Source: an uncultured Alphaproteobacteria bacterium (GTDB lineage Bacteria; Pseudomonadota; Alphaproteobacteria; Geminicoccales; Geminicoccaceae). From it: 49,598 nucleotides of DNA. Numbering within the stretch: the first letter of the stretch is position 1; every line of letters starts with the position of its first letter. Below are positions 41,612 through 49,598 of the stretch, piece after piece. The stretch lies in contig CADEGR010000016.1 of the NCBI GenBank assembly GCA_902826935.1, positions 5,315-54,912 of the forward strand, given 5' to 3'. The translations under genes were made by a program, and so were the position numbers. The notes under the pieces are model-generated. The model was not told where the DNA came from, did not search any database, and saw nothing but the letters and a program-made list of their open reading frames with translations.

Positions 41612-41655
41612 TGTAGAGTATCTTTGACGGTCAGGACCGTCAATCTTGCTTTACA
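41612..41655. promoter_or_regulatory. Two PpsR/CrtJ-like boxes, 8 bp apart, in the bchG promoter
   Basis: Box 1 is TGT-N12-ACG (41612-41629) and box 2 is CGT-N12-ACA (41638-41655). They are mirror images around 41633.5 and separated by exactly 8 bp. The consensus for PpsR/CrtJ is TGT-N12-ACA, and cooperative pairs 8 bp apart are the classical arrangement. The inner triplets each differ by one base. The centre also forms a perfect 9-bp dyad (41624-41643). Confidence 0.75.
41615..41643 (-). promoter_or_regulatory. Candidate sigma70-type promoter of bchG
   Basis: On the minus strand TTGACG (41643-41638), a 17-bp spacer and TACTCT (41620-41615). Both elements fall within the PpsR boxes, so repressor binding would exclude RNA polymerase. 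The -10 is weak (3 of 6). Confidence 0.5.
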
Positions 41656-41759
41656 GTTGGTGGCTGGATTGACCGGCAAATCGAGACCGATCGCCGGCCG
41701 GGACAGCGCCGGCTGGCGGCCGTCCGCCTAACCGGTGGTTGAGCTTCCCGCCCGCCCGG

Positions 41760-43175
41760 CTATTTCTCGCCCTGCATGGCGAGGTCGCCCAGGCCGTAGC
41801 GGCGCAGCTTGACGTACAGGCTCTGCCGGCTGAGGCCGAGCATCTCGGCGGCCGAGGCCCGGTTGTCGCCGCTCAGCTCGAGCGCTGCTTCGATGCACAA
41901 GCGCTCGATCACGTCGGTGGTCTCGCGCACCAGATCCTTGAGCGGCACCCGGCCGACCAGCTCGGTCAGCTGCTGGACCGAGCGCGGCAGCCGATGGCTG
42001 GTGCGCGGCTCGGGCGTCAGCCGGCGGTCGACATTGCGGATCGTGAAGCCGTAGCAGGGTTGGTCGCCGGTCACCGCGACGGCCGAGATCTCGACGCTCG
42101 CGGTGGCGCCATACTCGCCGCGCAGGCTGGTCGCGAACAGCCAGACCGAGCCATGCTGGCGCAGATTGGCCAGCAGCACGCTCAGATCCACGCCCGGCCG
42201 GCCGAGCCAGCGTTCCAGCGATTCGCCCTGGACCTGATGCTCGTTGGCGACCTGGACCAGCTCGAGGAAGGCGGCATTGGCGGTGATCACCCGGCCATCG
42301 GCGCCGGTCACCACGAAGCCGTCCGGAGCGAGCTCGACGAAGCGCAAGAGCTTCGACTTGGTGCGCGAGATGATCGCGGCGTCGGCATCGGCCTCGAGCG
42401 GCGCCAGGCGGATCAGGAACAGCGCCGTCTGCTCCTGGCGGAACAAGGAGGCCGTGACCAGGAACTGGTGCTGATGGTCGGCGAGGCGGGCGCGGATCTC
42501 GTCGGCCCGACCGCTGGCGCGGACCTCGCGCAGGAGCGAGCGCAAGGCAGCGCTGCTCTCGTCGTCGAAGCCATCGGGAAACAGCCGGCCGGCCAGGCGC
42601 GGCGCATGCGCGCCCAAGAGCTGGCTGGCCGCGGGATTGGCCTCGACCACCTTCAGGCTCTCGGCATCGACGATCAGGACCGCATCCGAGGAGATCTGGA
42701 ACAAGAGGCGGTAGCGGGTCTCGACATGGCGCAGGCGGGAATAGTCGCGCTCGATCGACTGCTGGGCATCGACCAGCCGCTGCTGCAAGGCGGCAATCGC
42801 GCGCAGGTCGCGGCCGACCGCCAGCACGCTGCCGGCGCGGCCGACCTGGACCGCGGCGTAGAGGATCGGGACATCCGGGCCGCTGACGGCGGGATGGTTG
42901 ATCTGGCGCCAGCGAGGGGTCGCCTTCGAGGCGGCATCGGCCAGAAGATCGCGGACCTTCGGCCTGGTCTCCTCGGTCACGGTGGCGACCCAAGGCTTGC
43001 CGATCCAGGTCCGGTAGCCGGCCAGCGCCATGTCCTCGCCATCGACCGCCAGATCGCGGATCACGCCCTCGCGGTCGATGATCAGCGCGATGTCGGAGGC
43101 TGCAGCGATCAGGGCAGCTGCGTCCTCAGCGTCCAGATCGCCGAGCGAGGTCTTCGCTGCCCGAAACTGCTTCAC
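41760..43175 (-). CDS. ppsR: PpsR/CrtJ transcriptional repressor of photosynthesis genes
   Basis: 471 aa. PAS-type regions lie at about 18-130, 152-260 and 275-385, and a Fis-type HTH at about 425-465 (SGDNRASAAEMLGLSRQSLYVKL). Only two cysteines are present, C374 and C427. C427, in the HTH helix, corresponds to the redox-active cysteine of Rhodobacter CrtJ. The N-terminal partner cysteine near position 250 is missing. The start is GTG at 43175 with AAAGG about 10 bp upstream. It represses bch/crt/puc genes under oxygen. It lies next to ppaA and upstream of bchG, whose promoter carries matching boxes. Confidence 0.95.
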   Translation of the reverse strand: MKQFRAAKTSLGDLDAEDAAALIAAASDIALIIDREGVIRDLAVDGEDMALAGYRTWIGKPWVATVTEETRPKVRDLLADAASKATPRWRQINHPAVSGPDVPILYAAVQVGRAGSVLAVGRDLRAIAALQQRLVDAQQSIERDYSRLRHVETRYRLLFQISSDAVLIVDAESLKVVEANPAASQLLGAHAPRLAGRLFPDGFDDESSAALRSLLREVRASGRADEIRARLADHQHQFLVTASLFRQEQTALFLIRLAPLEADADAAIISRTKSKLLRFVELAPDGFVVTGADGRVITANAAFLELVQVANEHQVQGESLERWLGRPGVDLSVLLANLRQHGSVWLFATSLRGEYGATASVEISAVAVTGDQPCYGFTIRNVDRRLTPEPRTSHRLPRSVQQLTELVGRVPLKDLVRETTDVIERLCIEAALELSGDNRASAAEMLGLSRQSLYVKLRRYGLGDLAMQGEK

Positions 43176-43238
43176 CGCTGCCGCGCCTTTCTGTGCTCAA
43201 TGCTGCCGCGCAATGCCTTCCCCGACGCGGCGCTGCCC

Positions 43239-44135
43239 TCAGCGATGCTTGGCCAATAGATCGAGAAGATTATGCGCCTGGATGACCGCCTGGCGGCCAT
43301 CCGACGCGGTCGCGTCGGCGCCGACCTTGGCGACCAGCTCAGGATGATCGATAAAAATCGGCCCGCCCACCAGCACCCCGACGCCGCGATTGCGGGAGGT
43401 CCGGCGGACCGCCCGGATCGACTGCGCCAGATGGTCGAAGCTGGGTGCGCAGCTGACCGACAGGCCGATCACGCTGAACCATTTCGTGCGCGCGATGCCG
43501 GCCAGCTCGGCGGTCGACTTGATCGGGCCGCTCCAGACGTCCCAGCCGGCGCGCCGGAAGAACTCGGCGACCATGACCAGGCCGAACGAGTGCTGCTCGC
43601 CGGGCACCGGCACCAGGAGCGCCCGCAGCCCATGGGTCTTGCGCGCGACCTCGTCCTGGAAGGCCGGGCTCAGCGCGCGCAGCAGATCGTGCAGCCGGCC
43701 CAAGGCCAGCGTGACTTGCGCGAAATCGCACAGATCCTCTTTCCAGAGATCGCCCAGACGGCGCGCCACCGGAGTCAGGAGATCGAGGTAGAGGTTCTCG
43801 ATCGCCATGCCGCGCTGGCGCACGCCGTCGACGAACTGGTCGACCTCGAGGTCGCTCCGGGCCAGGACCAGATCCGCGAGGCGGATGATGTCGGCCTGGC
43901 TCGCCTCGATCAGGGGCGCTCGCGCCTGCGCCTGCGCGAGCGCGGCCGCGCGGCCGCTCAGGACCAGGCGCGGAATCACCTCCGCCTCGATCGTGCGCAC
44001 CAGGCGGCCCAGCCACAGCCCAGGATCGTCCGGACGGGCCAACGCGACCGGACGGACGCCCCGCAGCGGCTCTGCGGCAACCTCTTCCGCCTGCTCCCAT
44101 CCCCGGGCGACGACTCGCTGTCTCGAGTCTGTCAT
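43239..44135 (-). CDS. ppaA: PpaA/AerR cobalamin-binding antirepressor
   Basis: 298 aa from the ATG at 44135, which has a strong GGGAGG 9 bp upstream. An ATG at 44216 in the same frame has only a weak site. The B12-binding half (about 170-298) has E180-x-H182-x-x-G185 in PGEQHSFG, where H182 would ligate cobalt, and the LSVSCAPSFDHL and VLVGGPIF loops. An N-terminal helical domain (35-165) is of the type seen in AerR/PpaA. It antagonises PpsR in a light- and B12-dependent way. It is upstream of ppsR on the same strand (63-bp gap) and divergent from bchF. Confidence 0.92.
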   Translation of the reverse strand: MTDSRQRVVARGWEQAEEVAAEPLRGVRPVALARPDDPGLWLGRLVRTIEAEVIPRLVLSGRAAALAQAQARAPLIEASQADIIRLADLVLARSDLEVDQFVDGVRQRGMAIENLYLDLLTPVARRLGDLWKEDLCDFAQVTLALGRLHDLLRALSPAFQDEVARKTHGLRALLVPVPGEQHSFGLVMVAEFFRRAGWDVWSGPIKSTAELAGIARTKWFSVIGLSVSCAPSFDHLAQSIRAVRRTSRNRGVGVLVGGPIFIDHPELVAKVGADATASDGRQAVIQAHNLLDLLAKHR

Positions 44136-44285
44136 TCTTCGCCTCCCACACGAGCGACCCGAGCTTACACCCAAGGGAGCGGATATCTCAACTTCGACAC
44201 GATCGAGAGCGGTCATTTTACGGCCCTGTCATGGCCTGCGGCCCGACGCGATCTGTCCAGGCAATAAATCGTCGCCCTGCCCCGA

Positions 44286-44319
44286 TGTCAATCCGGATTG
44301 ACGTTGAGTTAGGTTGACA
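44286..44319. promoter_or_regulatory. Two abutting PpsR/CrtJ-like boxes in the bchF promoter
   Basis: Box 1 is TGT-N12-ACG (44286-44303), with a perfect 16-bp dyad (GTCAATCC/GGATTGAC). Box 2 is CGT-N12-ACA (44302-44319), overlapping box 1 by two bases. The outer ends are TGTCAA and TTGACA, matching the consensus exactly. Unlike the bchG pair there is no 8-bp gap. Confidence 0.72.
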
Positions 44320-44343
44320 CCCCCCCGGCGGCGCGACTAGATT
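44314..44343 (+). promoter_or_regulatory. Candidate sigma70-type promoter of the bchFNBH operon
   Basis: TTGACA (44314-44319, consensus), an 18-bp spacer rich in C/G, and TAGATT (44338-44343, 4 of 6). The start site would fall near 44350, giving a leader of about 30 nt before the bchF ATG. The -35 lies inside PpsR box 2. Confidence 0.6.
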
Positions 44344-44381
44344 CGGCCCAAGTAGCAGGCGCACAGGGGGCCCAAGGGGCA

Positions 44382-46162
<1,781 letters not shown>

Positions 46163-46166
46163 GCCG

Positions 46167-47735
46167 ATGGAGCTCACGGTCTGGACCTACGAAGGACCAC
46201 CCCATGTCGGGGCCATGCGGATCGCGACCGCGATGGAGGGCGTGCATTACGTGCTGCACGCGCCGCAGGGCGACACCTATGCGGACCTGCTGTTCACGAT
46301 GATCGAGCGGCGCGCCAAGCGGCCGCCGGTGACCTACACCACGTTCCAGGCGCGCGACCTCGGCAGCGACACCGCCGAATTGTTCCAGACCGCGGCGCGC
46401 GAGGCCTATGAGCGCTTCCGGCCGGCGGCGATGCTGGTCGGCGCCTCCTGCACGGCCGAGCTGATCCAGGACGATCCGGGCGGGCTCGCCAAGGCGCTGA
46501 ACCTGCCGATCCCGGTCGTGCCGCTGGAGCTGCCGGCCTATCAGCGCAAGGAAAACTGGGGCGCGGCCGAGACCTTCTATCAGATGGTGCGCGCGCTGGC
46601 CGGTCCGGCCGTGCCGCCGCCCGGCAGCCAGCGGCCAGCACGGCCGGCTGGCCAGGCCGCGCGCTGCAACGTGCTCGGGCCGACCGCGCTGGGCTTTCGC
46701 CACCGCGACGACGTGGCCGAGGTCAAGCGCCTGCTGGACCGGCTGGGCGTGCAGATCAACGTCCTCGCCCCCTGGCAGGCGACCCCGGCCGATCTGGCGC
46801 GCCTCGGCGAGGCGGATTTCAACATCGTGCTCTATCCGGAGATCGCGCAGCAGGCGGCCAGCTGGCTGCAGCGCAGCTTCGGCCAGCCGATGGTGACCAC
46901 GGTGCCGATCGGGGTCGGCGCCACCACCGACTTCATCCGCGAGGTCGCCGCGCTGGCGGGCGTCGCGCCCGAGCCGGCGCTGGCCGGGCCCGAGCTGCGC
47001 CTGCCCTGGTACTCGCGCTCGGTCGATTCGACCTACCTGACCGGCAAGCGGGTGTTCATCTTCGGCGATGCCACCCATGCCGTGGCGGCGGCCCGGATCG
47101 CGGCCGAGGAGCTGGGCTTCGCCGTGGTCGGGCTGGGCACCTACAGCCGCGAGTTCGCGCGCGAGGTCCGGGCGGCGGCCAAGCGGCTTGAGCTCGAGGC
47201 GCTGATCACCGACGACTATCTCGAGGTCGAGGCGAAGATCGCCGAGCTGCAGCCCGAGCTGGTCCTGGGCACGCAGATGGAGCGCCATGTCGCCAAGCGC
47301 CTGGGCATCCCCTGCGCCCTGATCTCGGCGCCGATGCATGTCCAGGACTTCCCGGCGCGCTACTCGCCGCAGATGGGCTTCGAGGGCGCCAACGTGATCT
47401 TCGACGCTTGGGTCCATCCCCTGATGATGGGCCTGGAGGAGCATCTGCTCGGGATGTTCCGCGAGGATTTCGAGTTCCACGACGGTGCTGCTCCCTCCCA
47501 TCTCGGCAGCCACGCGGCCTTGCCCGAGGCGCCGGTCCCGAGCCCGCAGCCGGCCAGGGATGCAGCCGTGGCCGCGCTCGCCTGGGCGCAGGACGCGGAG
47601 CTGGAGCTGAAGAAGATCCCGTTCTTCGTGCGCGGCAAGGCGCGCCGCAACACCGAGCGCTTCGCCAGCGAGCGCGGCGTCCAGACGATCACGGTGGAGA
47701 CGCTGTACGATGCCAAAGCGCATTTCGGCCGCTGA
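46167..47735 (+). CDS. bchB: Light-independent protochlorophyllide reductase, subunit B
   Basis: 522 aa. The unusual aspartate ligand of the shared 4Fe-4S cluster is D36 in [33 protein letters not shown] and the C-terminal LPFFVR-like segment ([19 protein letters not shown] at about 483-501) are the other landmarks. It forms the catalytic heterotetramer with BchN and binds protochlorophyllide. Its last 26 bp overlap the start of bchH, so translation of the two is coupled. Confidence 0.97.
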   Translation: MELTVWTYEGPPHVGAMRIATAMEGVHYVLHAPQGDTYADLLFTMIERRAKRPPVTYTTFQARDLGSDTAELFQTAAREAYERFRPAAMLVGASCTAELIQDDPGGLAKALNLPIPVVPLELPAYQRKENWGAAETFYQMVRALAGPAVPPPGSQRPARPAGQAARCNVLGPTALGFRHRDDVAEVKRLLDRLGVQINVLAPWQATPADLARLGEADFNIVLYPEIAQQAASWLQRSFGQPMVTTVPIGVGATTDFIREVAALAGVAPEPALAGPELRLPWYSRSVDSTYLTGKRVFIFGDATHAVAAARIAAEELGFAVVGLGTYSREFAREVRAAAKRLELEALITDDYLEVEAKIAELQPELVLGTQMERHVAKRLGIPCALISAPMHVQDFPARYSPQMGFEGANVIFDAWVHPLMMGLEEHLLGMFREDFEFHDGAAPSHLGSHAALPEAPVPSPQPARDAAVAALAWAQDAELELKKIPFFVRGKARRNTERFASERGVQTITVETLYDAKAHFGR

Positions 47736-49598
47736 TCCGACGCCCGTGCGGGTGGTCGTCGTGACCCTCGACGGTCATCTGGCGAGCGCTGCCGAGCGGG
47801 CGGCGGCGAGCTTGCGCGCCGAATTGCCCGGCCTCGTCTTCGGCTTCCACGCCGCGGCCGAGTGGGCCGACGATCCGGCGGCCCTGGAACGGGCGCGCGC
47901 CGACATCGAGCGGGGCGACATCATCCTCGCGACCATGCTGTTCATGGAGGACCACATCCAGGCGGTCCTGCCCTGGCTGCAGGCGCGCCGCGAGCAGTGC
48001 GACGCCATGATCGGCTGCATGGCCGCGGGCGACGTGGTGCGCCTGACCAAGCTCGGCCGGTTCAGCATGGACGGCCAGCAGGGCCGCTTCGTCAGCCTCC
48101 TGAAGCGCCTGCGCGGCAGCAAGTCCAAGACCGAGAGCGCTGGCGCCCGGCAGATGGCGATGATCCGCCGCCTGCCCCGGATCCTGCGCTTCATCCCCGG
48201 CACGGCGCAGGATCTGCGCGCCTACTTCCTGACCCTGCAATATTGGCTGGCCGGCTCCGAGCAGAACGTCGCGGACCTGATCCGCTTCCTGATCGATCGC
48301 TATGCCGCCGGCCCGCGCCAGAGCCTGCGCGGCGGCTTCAAGGTGGGCGCCCCGGCCGACTATCCGGATGTCGGCGTCTACCATCCGCGCCTGGCCGGCC
48401 GGATCTCGGCCAGCGCCGCGAAGCTGCCGCGCCTGCAGCAGCGGCGCGGTCGGGTCGGCGTCCTGCTCATGCGCTCCTACGTCCTGGCGGGCGACACCGT
48501 CCACTATGACGGCGTGATCGCCGCGCTGGAGGCGCTCGGGCTGGAGGTCGTGCCGGCCTTCGCGAGCGGCCTGGATGCGCGGCCGGCGGTCGAGCAGTTC
48601 TTCTTCGAGCAGGGCCGGCCGTCGGTCGACGCGCTGCTCTCGCTGACCGGCTTCTCCCTGGTCGGCGGCCCCGCCTACAACGATGCCGGCGCCGCCGAGG
48701 CGATGCTGGCCGACCTGGATGTGCCCTACCTCGCCGCCCATGCGCTGGAGTTCCAGTCGCTCGAGCAGTGGCAGGGCTCGCCGCGCGGCCTGACCCCGAT
48801 CGAGGCGACCATGATGGTCGCGATCCCGGAGCTGGACGGCGCCACCGGCCCGATGGTGTTCGGCGGCCGCAGCAACGAGGCTTCCGCCGACCGGGCGCGC
48901 GACAAGCGCCTCGACGACGAGCGGGCCGGCATGCTGGCGGCGCGGATCGCCCGGCTGATCGAGCTGCGCCGCACCGCGGCCGCCGAGCGCTGCCTCGCGA
49001 TCGTCCTGTTCAACTTCCCGCCCAATGGCGGCGCGATCGGCACCGCGGCCTATCTGGGCGTGTTCGAATCGCTGCACAACACGCTCCGCGCGCTCAAGGC
49101 CGAGGGCTATGCGGTCGAGCTGCCGGCCTCGGTGGACGAGCTGCGCGAGCGGATCATCCACGGCAATGCCGAGCGCTTCGGCGCGGATGCCAATGTCCAT
49201 GCCCGCATCCCGGCCGACGAGCATGTCCGCCACGAGCCGCATCTGGCCGAGATCGAGGCGCAGTGGGGCCCGGCGCCGGGCCGCCAGCAGAGCGATGGCG
49301 GCTCGATCTTCGTGCTGGGCGCCGCCTTCGGCAATGTCTTCGTCGGCGTCCAGCCGGCCTTCGGCTACGAGGGCGATCCGATGCGGCTCCTGTTCGAGCA
49401 CAGCTTCGCCCCGACCCACGCCTTCGCCGCCTTCTACCGCTATCTGCGCCAGGACCTGCGCGCCCATGCGGTCCTGCATTTCGGGACCCACGGTGCCCTC
49501 GAGTTCATGCCAGGCAAGCAGGCGGGCATGTCGGCGGCCTGCTGGCCGGACCGGCTGATCGGCGATCTGCCCAACTTCTACCTCTATGCCGCCAACAA
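47710..49598 (+). CDS. bchH: Magnesium chelatase subunit H, 5' part (cut by window end)
   Basis: About 629 codons are visible of a protein that is normally 1,200-1,250 aa. The reading frame starts at the ATG at 47710, inside bchB (26-bp overlap), with [21 protein letters not shown]. Landmarks are [45 protein letters not shown] and [15 protein letters not shown] near the window end. BchH binds protoporphyrin IX and receives Mg2+ with BchI and BchD, the first committed step of bacteriochlorophyll synthesis. No stop codon occurs before the window ends. Confidence 0.95.
   Translation, partial: MPKRISAADPTPVRVVVVTLDGHLASAAERAAASLRAELPGLVFGFHAAAEWADDPAALERARADIERGDIILATMLFMEDHIQAVLPWLQARREQCDAMIGCMAAGDVVRLTKLGRFSMDGQQGRFVSLLKRLRGSKSKTESAGARQMAMIRRLPRILRFIPGTAQDLRAYFLTLQYWLAGSEQNVADLIRFLIDRYAAGPRQSLRGGFKVGAPADYPDVGVYHPRLAGRISASAAKLPRLQQRRGRVGVLLMRSYVLAGDTVHYDGVIAALEALGLEVVPAFASGLDARPAVEQFFFEQGRPSVDALLSLTGFSLVGGPAYNDAGAAEAMLADLDVPYLAAHALEFQSLEQWQGSPRGLTPIEATMMVAIPELDGATGPMVFGGRSNEASADRARDKRLDDERAGMLAARIARLIELRRTAAAERCLAIVLFNFPPNGGAIGTAAYLGVFESLHNTLRALKAEGYAVELPASVDELRERIIHGNAERFGADANVHARIPADEHVRHEPHLAEIEAQWGPAPGRQQSDGGSIFVLGAAFGNVFVGVQPAFGYEGDPMRLLFEHSFAPTHAFAAFYRYLRQDLRAHAVLHFGTHGALEFMPGKQAGMSAACWPDRLIGDLPNFYLYAAN

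Noticed and set aside
41599-41679. TTG-started extension of bchG
   Set aside because: It would place both PpsR boxes and the candidate promoter inside the gene. BchG similarity starts after the ATG at 41598.
44136-44216. Longer PpaA/AerR from the ATG at 44216
   Set aside because: The upstream ATG has only a weak ribosome site, while the ATG at 44135 has GGGAGG at ideal distance.

Overview
The window looks like part of the chromosome of an aerobic-to-microaerobic anoxygenic phototroph of the Alphaproteobacteria. The DNA is very GC-rich. The right-hand end carries a purple-bacterial photosynthesis gene cluster (bchP, a PucC-like transporter, bchG, ppsR, ppaA/aerR, bchF, bchN, bchB, bchH) in the order typical of that group. 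I cannot name the genus from sequence alone.

Layout. (1) 1-1523: end of a formate dehydrogenase (fds) operon on the minus strand with a LysR-type regulator upstream. (2) 1851-10733: a tightly coupled seven-gene plus-strand operon for an unidentified glycan: two nucleotide-sugar epimerases (one fused to a glycoside-hydrolase-like domain), a B12-binding radical SAM enzyme, one GT4 glycosyltransferase and three CgeB-like glycosyltransferases. (3) 10744-12319: an AraC-type regulator and a stand-alone receiver protein. (4) 12320-13797: a low-GC island with a small lipoprotein gene and a decayed IS5-type transposase. (5) 13798-22084: small stress, detoxification and unknown-domain genes around an ECF42-type sigma factor and two DGPF/YCII proteins. 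Three promoters here share an exact TGTCGG-N17-CGTC architecture and probably form the sigma factor's regulon. (6) 22089-23785: panB-panC. (7) 23950-30701: an O-methyltransferase, a Rieske oxygenase, a sulfotransferase, a class III aminotransferase and an SbmA/BacA-like ABC transporter, perhaps a small modification or secondary-metabolism locus. (8) 31052-37256: an animal-type haem peroxidase, an Ogt-type DNA repair protein, an unknown anchored protein, a twin-TM protein, a PduO-type cobalamin adenosyltransferase and a CHASE3 hybrid histidine kinase. (9) 37380-49598: the photosynthesis cluster, with tspO and a small membrane protein at the end of the bchG operon. bchH runs off the window.

How the genes work together. 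BchF, BchN, BchB, BchH, BchG and BchP act at successive steps of bacteriochlorophyll a synthesis. PpsR is the oxygen/redox-responsive repressor and PpaA/AerR is its cobalamin-binding antirepressor. PpsR-like TGT-N12-ACA-type boxes can be seen in front of bchG (two boxes, 8 bp apart) and bchF (two abutting boxes), and each pair overlaps a plausible sigma70 promoter. bchE and bchJ, which lie between bchG and ppsR in Rhodobacter, are absent here. The two best candidates for something not yet well described are the B12-radical-SAM/CgeB glycan operon and the ECF42 regulon with its three matching promoters.
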